A DNA stretch of 64,000 nucleotides from Musa acuminata AAA Group (lineage: Eukaryota > Streptophyta > Magnoliopsida > Zingiberales > Musaceae). Shown here in pieces: positions 25,356 through 37,894 of the stretch (positions are counted from its first letter, which is position 1; each line of letters starts with the position of its first letter). Under the pieces are notes generated by a model, which saw only the letters and a program-made list of their open reading frames with translations, did no database searches and was not told the origin of the DNA. Location of the stretch: assembly GCF_036884655.1 (NCBI RefSeq), contig NC_088354.1:16897501-16961500 (forward strand). The letters run 5' to 3'. The position numbers and the translations under genes are program-made.

Positions 25356-25440
25356 CAAAACATGCTACTGTTTCATCTTGTATCTCTGCTTTGTATTTTG
25401 ATACCTCATTTGTTTGAAAACTGTCCACTTTCCTAAAATT

Positions 25441-26376
25441 CACTCAGACTACTCCCTCATTTTAGCTAAGATGACTACCCAATCTCTTACAATACTCTCT
25501 AACCCTTTTGCTTTGAGACCTTTTGGCTAGAACATGCTCAGGTCCATGATATAACCAACAAATCCTTTCCTCAATTTGATCTAAGACTCCTAAATCCCAT
25601 GGTTGCTTTCCAATAGAGCCTTGCTACTCTTAGTTTCTCCCTATCCAAATGGAGGAAATCTATTGGATTGAATTTTGAAAACTCTATTAACATAGCATGG
25701 TCGAGCTCTATGTTCTTGAGCTCAAGGATGCCAATGGTAATCTCTCAGATAAGGAGTCTACTGATCTTTAGTCCCTCTACAATAGAGTCATAACCCTCAA
25801 TAGACAACTTCATTTAAAGTAGTAGTCGAGGGCCAAGATTCAATGACTTGAACATGGGGACATAAACATAATTTTTTTTCACAGAATAGCTTCCTTTAAG
25901 CACACCAAAAATAGAATTCTTTATATTATGAATGATTGTTCCAATCAGATCCTCAGCTCATTTTTCTTTTAGTATTCTTAGTTATAGGACAATTCAGACA
26001 CCATAGACCTCTTGATTGATCCCAGTGCCCTCCTCTTCCTTCCATACATTTGGAGGTTCATCACAACCTTTGTAGACCTTTCTTTCCGGTGGAGGTTGAA
26101 GTTGCTCTTCACCAAATGAGACTAGGCATGAGCCCACGTCTCGATGGTTTCAATAAAGAATTCCTTAGGGCTTTCTGTTTAGTACTTAACAATCCTATTC
26201 TTAACTTCTCTTTTTAAGACTTTTTAACCTTTGCCCCCTAGTTGGGGGTAGGACCCACCTAATCATTATTATGAAAAAAAAGAGAATCCTCAGAGACTCT
26301 TGCTCTATTGCTATTGCTACGTGTAATGCGGTCCATGCTAATAGTCAATTTTTATCACAGAAAAAATATGTATGAT
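25441..26376 (+). mobile_element. L1-clade LINE ORF2 remnant, upstream part
   Basis: Broken plus-strand frames carry L1 ORF2 landmarks in the right order. About 25830-25930 has SRAKIQ-x-LEHGDINIIFFHR, the conserved region before reverse transcriptase. About 26120-26185 has a degenerate M-x-PG-K-x-PGPDGF motif reading MRLGMSPRLDGFNKEF. Many stops are present. The remnant continues exactly across the solo LTR at 26377-27633. ATGAT at 26372-26376 is the left copy of the target duplication. Confidence 0.72.
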
Positions 26377-27633
26377 TGTTCATCTCGGATTTTGATGATG
26401 AAATTAATTGATGAGTTTACGATCTAATCTATGTTTTGAGTAACATAGGACTAACTTCGATCAGAAAATATAAATCAATTAAAGTAAGAGAAATTGAGCC
26501 GGAATGAAACATATCAGGAGATTGGATATTGAGCCGGAGGATCAGTCGATGTATTACCATAAGGTCTTCGTGCCATGAGTTCAGGTATCGGGCTGAAGGA
26601 TCGGACATTATGCCAAGGAGATCAGAAGTTGTGATAGTCAATATACCGATTGGACAATATGTCGAAGAAGAGGACGATGCACTGAAGGATCGGACGAAGC
26701 GCCGGATGAACCAATAACATGTCGGACAGTATAGGATTCATACTTGTAATCAATTATGTCTATATTAAGATAGTTTAGATCTAATTAAGTCGGTATTAGG
26801 GTGAAACAATGTCAACTAAATTATGGGTTAATTGGGTCTGAATTGAGACTATTTTGGGCTAAGTGGAAGGCCCGTTCAATGACCTATAATTGACCCAAGC
26901 GATGGCACCTATAGACTGGGCGGTAGTATCGCCCAAACACAATCTCCTAGACTATGTCAACCGGTGGTATTGCCCAGACACAGTTTCCCAAACTGTGTCA
27001 GGCAGTGGTACCACTAGTTTGGGTAGTGGTATCACCTAGTATTAGTGCTACAGGCGGTAGTACCGCCAAGATCCGAGAAACCCGAGATGAGATATTTTTT
27101 AGCTTTATTTTTGAAATTATTTGAGGTCTATAAATACCCCACCCTTTCTTGCTTAGTAAAACATAAAATTAAGTAGAAAAGGAGGAAAGAATACTTGAGA
27201 AAAAAATTAAAAAAAATTTTAGGATTTAGAATCTCTTTCACCTAGAGTTAGAAGTTTTCTAAGGAATGAGTGAGGTATAAAAGATAGGTGTAAAAGGTTC
27301 TCTCCTAGGCCTATGAAAAGGAGAAAGAGTTATAAGGGTAGTTGATCTTCACCCGTTAAAAGAAGATCGATAGTGGAAGCTAGTAGCCTCGAGAGAAAAA
27401 GAATCGAGAGTAGATGTAGGTTACAACGACTAAACCACTATAAATCTGGTTTATATTTAATTTATGCTTTTCATTCATATTGTAAACTGATTTACTTATT
27501 TATTATATTTACGAACGCTTTTAAGTTAAATTCTTTTCCGATATCAATTTCCATCCAATGAAAATTTTCATCATGATTGTCGAAAATACTAATTTACCCC
27601 TCCCCCCCTCTTAGTGCCGATATGGTCTTAACA
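26377..27633 (+). mobile_element. Solo LTR of the SIRE-like family (1257 bp)
   Basis: Begins TGTTCATCTCGGATTTTGAT and ends CTTAACA. It is flanked by ATGAT at 26372-26376 and 27634-27638, a perfect 5-bp target duplication. It carries the family landmarks: inverted GGCGGTA/TACCGCC modules (about 26900-27070), a TATAAATACCCCACCC box (about 27127) and the C-rich end CCCCTCCCCCCCTCTTAGTG. No internal retroviral sequence is attached, so it is a product of LTR-LTR recombination. It is inserted in the reverse transcriptase region of the LINE relic. Confidence 0.9.
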
Positions 27634-29600
27634 ATGATAACATCATGATTGCCATTTAGGAGGTTCTTCTAGCTATGAATTTTCTTGCTAAGTATATTGA
27701 CATGGATTGGACCCATTCATGCACATTTTCTTTGATCTTCTCTTGTCTAACCAATGGTGTATGTTCTAATAGTTTCAAAGCTAAGGTATTAGGTAAGAAG
27801 ACCCCCTGATGGTTGACTGAATGCAGATCACTCCTTTCAACTTTGCTAATAAAAAATCCTACACCAATGTCCTCAAGGCACTTAACATTTTTTATACTTT
27901 AACCTCCAAAATCCAAACTATACTTCTCAAAGCATTCCACCCCTTCTATCAAGCATTCCACCCCTTCCATCAAGCATTTAACCAAAAAAAATGAGACCGA
28001 TTAAACAATTCTCGACTCTATTTCTGCTCATCTATTGTTGAACTGTAATATATCAGATTCAATTCTAAATCATATAATGCATTTAGCATGAAACTTATTT
28101 GGAACTCCCAACCTTCTTCCTACCGTATAAAACTTCAGTTGGTACATCATTTTCAAACCCAAAGTTTATGATGATTGAGGTCTTTCTAATCACAAAATTA
28201 TCAAGCTATCAATTTGTGTTAGAAGGATTCGACCACTTTTAACAATTCTGATTCTCTATGGGTATGTGTCATGAAGGCTAAATATGGTGATCTTCACCCT
28301 TGGAACCTCCATTCTGCCAAAAAAAGCTTCTCTTGGTTCCATAGAAATATCAATCTCTTAGTTAGTGACATCAGAGGAGATTTAGAAAACTGATTGGAAA
28401 TTGGTTAAGTACTAACATCTATAGTGATCCTTGAATTGACAATCTTCCTATAAATTTCTGACCTGCTTTTGTTAATGTAGAGAAAATGTGCAATTTTAGC
28501 CTGGTTTCGGATCTTCTGTCCTTTAATTGTTGGGATGTAGTCAAATTACAGCTACTCTTTCATAACTCATTGAAAGGATCCAAAAAATTTATATTCCTAG
28601 AGAGCCCGATGATGATATCTAGATATGGCAGCCCAATTGATTGGGTACTTTGACTGCTATTGATGCCTCGCCTCTCAATATCTTCAAACTAAATCTAAAG
28701 ATAATGAGTCTTGGCACGGTTGGAAGGCGATGTTACATCTTCTCATCTCCCCAAAAATCTAGTTATTCCTTTGAAAGTTGTCTTGAGATGGACGTTATGG
28801 TCATGAAGATTCCTCTAGATATATATATTCCTTGAATGTCCTGCTACCCTCTCTTTTTGGAACCTATTGCAAGCTAAAACTGGTCTTAGCTTAATGTTTT
28901 TTTTTTTTACTCCTGGGTAGAGGCTTTGGGAGGAGGAAAATTTTGATAGTTCTTCTTCCAAACTGATTCTAAGTCTTATTGTTAATGCCTTTTGGTGCTT
29001 ATGACTTAATAGGAATGAGATCAGATTCCACAGTCGCCGTGTCAGTCCATCTATTTTAGTCGAGAGGGCTCTTGCTTCTAATCCATGTCCATATCCTAAG
29101 GGCATTAGTAATTTCAATTCTCTGGATCCAAACTTAGGAAGTGGTGCTTTTGACTATATTATGCAATGTGATGACTTGTTCTCTTCTCCTGAACTTATTG
29201 CAGGTATTGGGTTTTGCTTACTCTCACCTCCCAAATCCATCATTATCATGGTTAGCTTCCCATGCAAAGCGTACAATCCATTGATGGCTGAAGCGCTCGC
29301 AATATTGAAAGAGATCCAACATGCTCAAGAATTACAAATTATCGACCTAAAAGATCCAATCTGATTCTCAATCAGAGAACCCCCTTGGTGTATTAGAGAG
29401 CCATAATTGCCAATATTAAGTTGAGGATGAACATTTTAACATTCTTTGATCTCAAGTATATACCTTAGATCATTATATTGCAAAGTGCATCGATTAACCC
29501 TTATTTTTTTTGTAGAACCGTTGGGTTCTCACATTTTTGTAAGCTGGACGATCTAGGAATACCGCCAACCCTTTTTTTTCTACCTTTTTTCTGATTCAAT
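27634..29600 (+). mobile_element. L1-clade LINE ORF2 remnant, downstream part
   Basis: Across the solo LTR the LINE frame reads N-M-Y-D-N-I-M-I-A, the conserved DNILIA motif of L1 reverse transcriptase. Further on are SCLTNGVCSNSF (fSVLiNG region), WVCVMKAKYGD and SWFHRN (thumb/zf-RVT region), a NAFWCL-x-LNRNEIRF motif, and a C-terminal RNase H stretch (AGIGFCL ... NPLMAEALAILKEI) near 29200-29330. Frames are broken throughout. The 3' end is near 29600 in T-rich sequence. Confidence 0.8.
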
Positions 29601-29751
29601 GAAAGTTGCCTTTCTTTAAAGAAGAACTCTTTTCTCCAGTACCCAGACTGAACCCTATGTCCTCCTCATCCTATCCCTCTTGTTCATCTCGCCCTTCAAA
29701 AAGAATCAGCAAAAATAATAGCTAATTGCAACAGCTAATACTAAAACAATA

Positions 29752-30419
29752 ATGCAATCAGGTCCAGTCCATGTCGGCTTGGATAAATTGGGCCATTTGA
29801 ATCTAAATCAAAGAAATCAATAATTAAAAGAGAAAGGATAAAATTAGAGAGGGGGCAACATGAGAACACAGCATGCCGAGGAAAGAGGAGAGAGAAAGAT
29901 TAGGTTTTTGAATTTTTTGCTTGACGATCGGTGGCCAAACGTTGTCAGTTTCGGCCCAAATTTTATGTGGAGAATTCTTGTAGCAAACTCTACAATTCTA
30001 ACGGTGTTGATCTATAGTTTACCTTCTCTAAGGCACTTTCCTACTATATCCACTCTATAAGATCTAAAATTCTCTTACTAGAAGATCCATCCTACATGAT
30101 GATATGCTAGAGCCAAAATCTATGTTCTTGATGTTATTCTGATCCTCTAGTTATTCTAGATAAGACCTACTATAAACCTGTTATCAGTACTATTAATAGT
30201 GGAAGTTTGAGGTGAACTAAGGTCCCGTGGTTTTTCCCACATTGGGTTTTCCACGTTAAAAGATTTGGTCTCACTGTGTGATTGATTATTTGCTCTATTG
30301 TTTATGCTGTGCTGGTTGATATTTTTATTTGGATATCAAGTTGGTATTTTGATGAGGAACCCGTTTTGATACACAAAGAGGGAAAAGAATATTCCGCTTT
30401 AACAGGTTTTTTCCCAACA
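29752..30419 (+). mobile_element. 5' LTR of Ty1/copia element
   Basis: Direct repeat of 40238-40912 with shared blocks such as gtcagtttcggcccaaattt, the ggttttccacgttaaaag block and the terminal TTTTTTCCCAACA. The first few bases are diverged, so the left edge is approximate. It is followed by AGTGGTATTAGAG, a damaged initiator-Met primer-binding site. Confidence 0.85.
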
Positions 30420-30470
30420 AGTGGTATTAGAGAAATAGGTTATTTGGTACTGTTCTCTTGTGTGATTAAA

Positions 30471-31100
30471 ATGGAGCAGTCAGATGGTATGATTAAATTG
30501 AACTCATCAAATTATTCCACTTAGAAGCGTCTGATGGAAGATTTGCTATATTGCAAAGATTTGTATAAGCCTATCAAGGTTAAAGATAAACCTTCTACTA
30601 TGGACGATGAAGAATGGGAAGTTCAACATAGAAAAGCTATTGCCTATATTAGAAGATGGATGGATATAAACTTGCATGAGCATATTTCTGATGAAACCAG
30701 AGCTGATGTTGTTTGGCAAAGGTTAGAAAACCTCTTTGCGAAAAAGACAGTGGGAAATATAATTTCTCTCCTCAGAAGACTTGTAAATTTGAAGTATAAA
30801 GATGGTGGTAACATTATTGAGCACATAAGCCTATTTCTAAGTCTTGCAAACAAGTTGGTTGCTATGAAAATGAATATAGATGATGAGATGCAAAGATTAC
30901 TACTTCTTAGCTCTTTACTAGAAAGTTGGGAAACATATGTGGTGATAATTTGTAACTCCACGCCATACGCCATAGGGGACTCTAACTATAGATATGGTTA
31001 AAGACAGTTTACTAAATGAAGATGCTAGAAGGAAAGAATAGGGTGAATCTTCTTTTGAGGCATTTGTTACTGAAAAATAAGAAAGACATGGAAGAAGTCA
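30471..31100 (+). pseudogene. Copia gag
   Basis: Starts about 50 bases after the primer-binding site with MEQSDGMIKLNSSNYST. A stop sits at the Trp of the usual NY-x-x-W motif; the frame then continues from 30534 (LLYCKDLYKPI, LFAKKTVGNI, LLLSSLLESWETYV), as in Tnt1-like gag. It ends in frame-damaged sequence before the zinc knuckle region (about 31150-31200). Confidence 0.85.
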
Positions 31101-31329
31101 TAGCAGAAATCTACATGGATATAGAGAAAGATCCAAGTCTAGAAGAGATATCAAATGTTTCACTGTAATAGGCTAGATCATATGAAGAAAGGGTGTAGGT
31201 TTTGGAAGCGAGAATAGAATGAAATAAAGAAAAATGAGAAAGAGACCAATACAGTTGCTGCTGAAGGTAATATCACTATTGTTTGTGATGAAAGTTGTGT
31301 TAGTCTTGTAGCTCAGGACAGTAATTGGG

Positions 31330-32870
31330 TAATTGACTCTGGTGCTTAATTTCATGTTACTTCTCATGGTGATTTCTTTAGATCTTACACTACTAGTGAT
31401 TTTGGTAATGTCAGAATGGGAAAGAGTGGTACATCTAAGATTGTGGGTATTGGAGATATTTGCTTGGAGGCCAGTATTGGGAGCAAATTGATACTCAAAG
31501 ATGTAAGGCATATTCCAGATATTCGTCTTAACTTGATATCTATAGGTAGACTCGATGATGAAGGCTTTGCACATTATTTTAGTGAAAGTAAATGGAAACT
31601 CACTAAAGGTTCTCTAATTGTGGCAAAAGGAAAGAAGATTAACTCTTTTTATGTCATGGAAGCTAAGATACATAAAGAAGAGATTAATGCAATTCAAAAA
31701 GGTGAAAGTATAGATCTTTGGCATAAGAGGCTTGGACATATCAGTGAGAAGGGACTTCAAACTCTTGCTAGAAAGCAGTTCTTACCAGAGTTACAAGGTA
31801 CATCTCTTAAATCTTGTGATCATTGCTTAGTTGGAAAAACACATAGAGTTACATTTCAGATATATCCATCATCTAGAAGATCAGATATTATTGATTTAGT
31901 TCATACTAATGTTTGTACTATGCAAACTAGAACTCTTGGAGGTGCTCTTTATTTTGTTACTTTTATTGATGACCATTCTAGAAAAGTGTGGGCTTTTGCT
32001 TTGAAATCTAAAGACCAGGTACTTGATGTTTTCAAGGAGTTTCATGTTAGTGTTGAAAGAGAAACTAGCAGAAAACTAAAGTGTATTCGATCAGATAATG
32101 GTGGCGAGTACAGGGGTCCTTTTGAGAATTATTGCAGGTTTCATGGTATCAGGCTTGAGAAAACAGTTCCTAAAACTCCTCAACAGAACAATGTGGCAGA
32201 AAGGATAAACAGAACCATTAAAGAAAGGATTAGGTGTATGCTTTCCCACGCCAAGTTACCAAAGTCATTTTGGGGAGAGGCTATGAGAACTACAATTGAT
32301 TTGATAAATCTTTCTCCATCAGTTCCTTTGAAAGGTGATGTTCCAAAGGGAGTATGGAGAGGAAAAGATATATCTTATAATCACTTAAGAGTCTTTGGGT
32401 GTAAAGCATTTGTTCATATTCCCAAAGATGAGAGGTCCAAGCTTGATAGTAAAGCAAAAGCATGTATCTTATTGGGATATGGTCATGAAGAGTTTGGGTA
32501 CAGATTATGTGATCCAGTGAACAAGAAGATTATTAGAAGCAGAGATGTTGTATTTCTTGAAGGCCAATTGTTTGATGATGGTGATAATATTGAGAAGCCA
32601 GAAACCTCTGTTTATATTCCTTGGAGTTTGGGTCCAATTCCTTCACCTATAGTTCATGATGATCATGGGGGAGATGAACAAGAAGATAGTGGTGAGAATA
32701 CCAGTGATGATACACCTACAGTTGATGATGCTAAACCAACTGAACAAGTACCTCCACCACCAGTTGAGATTCCATTGAGAAGATCCACTAGAGAGCGACA
32801 ACCATCTACCAGATATCCTCCACATGAGTATGTTATGCTTACTGATGGGGGAGAGCCAGAAACTTACTAA
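31330..32870 (+). pseudogene. Copia protease end and integrase
   Basis: The protease active site WVIDSGA at about 31330 is followed at once by a stop. The open frame from 31416 has a GAG-pre-integrase finger (WHKRLGHISEKG, CDHC), then the integrase core with FVTFIDDHSRK, IRSDNGGEY and NNVAERINRTIKERI. The first catalytic Asp position reads Asn (LVHTNV instead of the usual VHTDV), so the DDE triad is damaged. The C-terminal part has CKAFVHIPKDERSKLDSKA and an acidic linker. 484 codons without a stop, but without function on its own. Confidence 0.92.
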
Positions 32871-34307
32871 GAAGCTATTCTATATGAGAATAAGAATGAG
32901 TGGGTTAAAGCCATGCAAGAAGAGATGAGATCCTTGCTTGAGAACCACACCTATGACTTAGTAAAATTGCCTAAAGAGAAGAAAGCTCTCAAGAATAAAT
33001 GAGTTTACAAATTGAAGACTAAAAACAATATATACAAGGCACGACTAGTTGTGAAAGGATTCAGTCAGAAGAAAGGTATTGACTTTGAAGAAATATTTTC
33101 TCCAGTTGCGAAAATGTCCTCTATCCGAGTTGTTCTTGGTTTGGCTGCCCGCTTGAATTTAGAAGTTGAGCAACTTGATGTAAAAACAGCATTTCTTCAT
33201 TGTGGCTTAGAAGAAAAAATTTACATGGAGTAACCAGAAGGTTTCAAAGTCAAGGGAAAAGAAAATATGGTGTGTAAGCTTAGGAAAAGCTTATATGGAC
33301 TCAAACAGGCACCTAAACAATAGTATAAGAAGTTTGATTCCTTTATGATGAGCTAAGGGTATGATAGAACCACATCTGATCATTGTGTGTTTATGAAGAA
33401 ATTTTTAAATGATGATTTTATTATTTTACTGCTATATGTTGATGATATGCTGATTGTTTGCCATGATGTTGGAAAAATTGGAAAGCTTAAAAGAGAGCTA
33501 AGTAAGTCTTTTGCCATAAAAGACTTAGGATTGGTGAAAAAAATACTTGCATGAAGATTCTTCGTGATAGGAAGAAAAGAAAGATTTAGCTATCTCAGGA
33601 GACTTATTAATTTGAAAAGGTTCTTGAAAGATTCAACATGAGTAAAGCCAAAGCAGTTTGTTCTCCACTTACAGGTCATTTCAAGCTTAGTTCGAAACAA
33701 TATCCTACAAGTGAGAAAGAAAAAGAAGAAATGTCCATAGTACCTTACTCATCTACAGTAGGCAGTTTGATGTATGCTATGGTTTGTACTAGGCTAGATA
33801 TAGCTCATGCAGTTAGAGTTGTCAGTCGATTTCTCTCTAATCCTGGAAAGGAACATTGGGCAACAGTGAAATGGATATTAAGATATCTAAGAGGTACTTC
33901 CAGGTTATGTTTATGTTTTGGTAATGATGAACCTGTGTTAGAAGGGTACACAGATGCAGACATGGCAGGTGATACTAATTCTAGGAAGTCCACTTCGGGA
34001 TTCTTGATGACATTTGCAGAAGGAGCAGTCTCTTGGCAGTCTAAGTTACAGAAGTGTGTTGCTCTATCAACTACAGAAGTAGAATACATAACAATTACTG
34101 AAGCCTGCAAGGAAGCTTTATGGATGAAAAAGTTTATATAGGAATTGGGCTTGAAACAGGAAGGATATACTGTTTACTATGACAGACAGAGTGTCATTCA
34201 CCTCTCCAAGAATTCAACATACTATTCTAGATCCAAGCATATTGATGTGAGATATCACTGGATTCGTGATGTACTTGAGTTGAAAGAATTACAATTGAAA
34301 AAAGTGC
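32871..34307 (+). pseudogene. Copia reverse transcriptase and RNase H, broken
   Basis: Landmarks in order: [51 protein letters not shown], then from 33638 MSKAKAVCSPL, VGSLMYAMV, LRYLRGTSRLCLCFG, YTDADMAGD and SRKSTSGFLMTF (RNase H). Stops fall at conserved positions (after IYME, after APKQ, after FMMS) and one frame break lies near 33550. The frame is interrupted at 34308 by the gypsy LTR. Confidence 0.92.
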
Positions 34308-34739
34308 TGTTAGAACCCTTGTAGATTCTAAACTTGGGATTGATCCCTTTAGGGGATCGGCCTCCTTGAAACTCTATAGGGGTTCCTCCCTCTAAGTTGC
34401 TGCTCAAAGGCTACAGAAAAGATTCATCTATTGCTTATGAAAAGATGTGGAATATATGACTATTTATAGGGCTTCTAAACCCTAACTCCTAATAGGACTC
34501 CTACTCAAGACTCCTACTTCTAACCAACTCCTAATATGACTCATACTCAAGACTCCTATTCCTTTACAACTCCTTATTTTTCTCTAAGAAACAACCTCCT
34601 CCTATATGAATGTCTCTCTCAATTAGGACTCTCCTAGCTAGAGTCCTAACAGAATGTCCCTCTCAATTAGGACTCTCCTAGCTATAGTTCTAATAGAATG
34701 TCCCTCTCAATTAGGACTCTCCTAGCTAGAGTCCTAACA
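34308..34739 (-). mobile_element. 3' LTR of nested chromovirus
   Basis: Direct repeat of 39687-40115; plus-strand edges TGTTAGAACCC and GTCCTAACA. Left target duplication AGTGC at 34303-34307. It contains three partial copies of a module around aggactctcctagctagag. On the element's strand it is preceded by a purine-rich tract at about 34741-34750. Confidence 0.95.
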
Positions 34740-34744
34740 GACCC

Positions 34745-35467
34745 GCCCTCTTCAAATCAGCCTTGTCCTCAAGGCTGAGATTCCATGAACTCAGGGAACC
34801 GAGTCTTCAGCTCCTCATATGGTTCTCATGTGGCGTCTTCAAGTGGTAGATTATTCCAATGCACTAGTACTTCGGTAGATGGATGTCGGCGACGCATCAT
34901 GATCCTGCGATCGAGGATGGCTTATGGTTGGGCTTGAATAACTCCATCCTCAGTTGTGTTGGGCAGTTGGATCTGGGGTGACTCGTGTTCTCCCAACTTG
35001 GGCTTTAGGCATGATACGTGGAAGACATGGTGAATTTTGGCATCTTCAGGTAATTTAAGTCTGTACTCCACAGCTCCAATACACTCTGTGATCTGATATG
35101 GCCCATAAAAACGTGGGGATAGCTTCATGGAGGCTCGAGTGTTGATAGAGAGTTGCTTGTATGGTTGTAGGCGAAGATAAACCCAATCTCCCACTGAAAA
35201 TTCTCTTTCACTTCGTCGTGTGTCGGCTTGCTGCTTCATTCTGGCTTGAGCGGTAGAGAGATTATCTTTTAACAGTTGTAAGAGTTTGTCCCTATCAATC
35301 AATTCTTGGTCAACTTGATCTACCTTGGCCGAGCCAATTACATACTTTGGAATCACAGGGGCTGGTCGACCATACAATGCTTCATAAGGGGCACATTTTG
35401 TAGATGAATGATATATAGTATTATACCACCATTCAGCCCAGGGAAGCCATTTCGCCCACTCTTTTGG
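34745..35467 (-). pseudogene. Chromovirus integrase C-terminus and chromodomain
   Basis: Continues the polyprotein frame after a stop at about 35465. It has WLPWAEWWYN (35450 region), a GPY/F-type module (VGDWVYLRLQPYKQ ... YGPYQI) and HHVFHVSCLKP. After another stop at 34922 comes a chromodomain with RRIMMRRR, EVLVHWNNLP and EPYEELKTRFPEF. The central Trp of the domain is a stop codon. Chromodomains of this type are thought to guide integration to heterochromatin; here it cannot be translated through. Confidence 0.88.
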
Positions 35468-37894
35468 TCAGTCGTTAGCGAAACACCGGAGGTACGTCTC
35501 TAAGCACCTATTTACCACATCTGTTTGGCCGTCAGTTTGTGGATGATACGTTGTGCTCATCTTGAGTTTGGTGCCTTGTAACTGAAATAACTTGGTCCAA
35601 AATTTACTAGTGAAGATCCTGTCATGATCACTTACGATGGACCTTGGCATCCCATGCAGTTTAATAATATTTTCTATGAAAATCTGGGCAATACTAGCAG
35701 CAGTGTAGGGATTTCTCACAGCACAAAAATGAGCATATTTCGTAAGTCGATCAACCACCACGAGAATCGTGCTTTTACCTTTGGAAGATGGCAGCCCTTC
35801 AATGAAGTCCATGGAGATGTCAGTCCACACTGAGTCTGGTATGGGTAGTGGTTGTAGCTTCCCTGGATTTGCCACAGTTTCACCCTTGTGCTGTTGACAT
35901 ATATCACATTGTGCCACATATTCAGCAATAATTTTTTTCATCCCTCTCCAATAAAAATTGTGCTTCACTCTTTTGTAGGTTCTTAGGAATCCAGAGTGCC
36001 CTGCTGAAGGTATGGAGTGCATTTCATGCAAGATGATTGTGATGCAAGGGGAGTCAGGTATAAGCACAATGCGACCTTTGTAGCGTAGATCCCTCGAATC
36101 CCAAGTGTAGTGGGCTATTGCACTTGGATCCTCCTCCAATTTTTTTATGATGTTGCTGATCTCTGGATCCTTCTTCCATTCTTCCCTAATGTCCTCGAGG
36201 AGACCGATAGTAGGAAGGGAGATGGCTGAAACCTTAGCTTGTTCAGGTAGCCGTGAGAGTGCATCTGCAACAACGTTTTCTTTTCCCTTTTTGTAAATAA
36301 TTTCATAATCAAATCCAAGAAGTTTGGTTACCCATTTTTGCTGCTCAGGGGATGATATCTTTTGCTCCAAAAAGTACTTGAGGCTTTTATGGTCAGTTTT
36401 AATTTGAAATCGCCGGCCGATCAAGTAGGGTCTCCACCTCGTTACTGCGTGTACAATGGCAAGCATCTCCTTATCATATACTAACATGTTTTGATGGGAG
36501 GGAGATAATGCCTTGCTAGTGTATGCGAGTGGTCGACCATTTTGCATGAGAACAGCTCCAATTCCGACTCCAGATGCGTCGGCCTCAATGATGAAGGGTC
36601 TATTGAAATCTGGTAGTGCAAGCACCGGTGTCGTTGTCATGGCTGCTTTAAGTTTGTCGAAGGCAGCAGAGGCTTTGTCCGACCATTGGAAAGCATCTTT
36701 TTTCAGTAAAGAAGTGAGTGGTGCACTGATCTTCCCATAGTCCTTAACAAATTTTCGGTAGTAGCCCGTTAGTCCAAGGAACCCCCGCAGTAATTTCACG
36801 TTTGTAGGTTTCGGCCAGTCTTGTATTGCCTCAATTTTTGTTGGGTCTACCGCCACTCCTTCTTCTGATATTATATACCCAAGGTACTCTACTTTTTGCT
36901 GGAGAAAGCTGCACTTTGGTTGCTTAACAAAAAGAGTATTATCCCGAATGATCGTCAAAACAATCCGTAAATGCTGAAAGTGAGTCTCAAGAGAAGAGCT
37001 GTAAACGAGAATATCATCGAAAAATACCAGCACAAATTTACAAAGAAAGCTCTGAAATATATCATTCATGAGACTTTGAAAGATTGAAAGAGCATTAGTG
37101 AGTCCAAAAGGCATTACCAAGAATTCATAATGGCCATCATGTGTGCGAAATGCAGTTTTTGGAATGTCATTGTCACATACCCGAATTTGGTGGTAATCGG
37201 ATCGGAGGTCCAACTTCGTGAAGACTCGAGCTCCTTTCAATTCATCAAGAAGTTCATCCACCACTAGTATTGGGTATTTGTCCTTGACGGTGATGCCATT
37301 TAAAGCTCGGTAGTCGATGCACATCCGCCAAGTTCCGTCCTTCTTGCGTACAAGTAGCACTTGTGAGGAATAGGGGCTGCAACTTGGCCAAATCACCCCT
37401 GTTTCAAGTATCTCCTTTACGATCTTTTCAATTTCATCTTTCTGGAGGTGAGGATATTGGTATGGTCGAGTGTTCGCTGGTGGCTTGCCCGGAAGGATTG
37501 GAATTCGATGGTCATGTTGCCGAGAAGGAGGAAGACCGCGTGGTTCAGCAAATATGTCGGCAAATTCAGTAAGCAATTGGGCAAGATTTTGATCTTCAAT
37601 TTCTATTTTCTTCCCCTCTGGTTGCTGCCGGAGGTGCATCAAAAAGCCACCATTTACCTTGTGTAAAACTTTCTCCATTCGTTGGGTCGAAACAGTGGTA
37701 ACGTTGCTTCCGCGCTTCCCGCGTAGGATGATCTGTTTGCCCTTATAGTAGAATTTCATAATTAATTTAGAAAAGTTCCAAGAGACATCACCTAGTGTAG
37801 TCAGCCATTCTATACCAAGCACTGCCTCATAGTCATCGATTGGTAGGAGGAAGAAATCGGTGATAATTTCTTGGTCTTGCAGTAATAGTTTCAC
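35468..37894 (-). pseudogene. Chromovirus RT-RNase H-integrase, 808 codons open
   Basis: Long open part of the polyprotein. Landmarks: LLPIDDYEAVLGIEWL (end of protease), CIDYRALNGITVKDKYP, FTKLDLRSDYHQIRV, the catalytic box FFDDIL, FLGLTGYYRKFV, IIEADASGVGIGAVL and TDHKSLKYFLEQ (RNase H), the zinc finger H-x-H-C-x2-C (AQCDICQQHK), then the integrase core. The third acidic integrase residue, normally Glu in TDGQTE, reads Asp (TDGQTD). Stops at both ends split it from gag-protease and from the chromodomain. Confidence 0.94.

Larger units (their letters stand above)
22802..25440 (+). mobile_element. Long LTR fragment, chromovirus (Tekay/Del-like), 5' part
   Basis: Starts TGAAACATCCCCC. Its middle part matches 47.9-48.6 kb (gtactctggtgtttgtggg, gagcccgcgat, ctcgagtaggaaagggctac, gagccaccactgagttaaac). 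The 48-49 kb copy ends in GGGGTGTGACA, so together they outline one LTR family over 2.5 kb long. Such long LTRs fit Tekay/Del chromoviruses; the clade is inference. The fragment contains tandem 155-bp units at 24891-25355. It ends without a clear terminus where LINE sequence begins. Confidence 0.65.
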
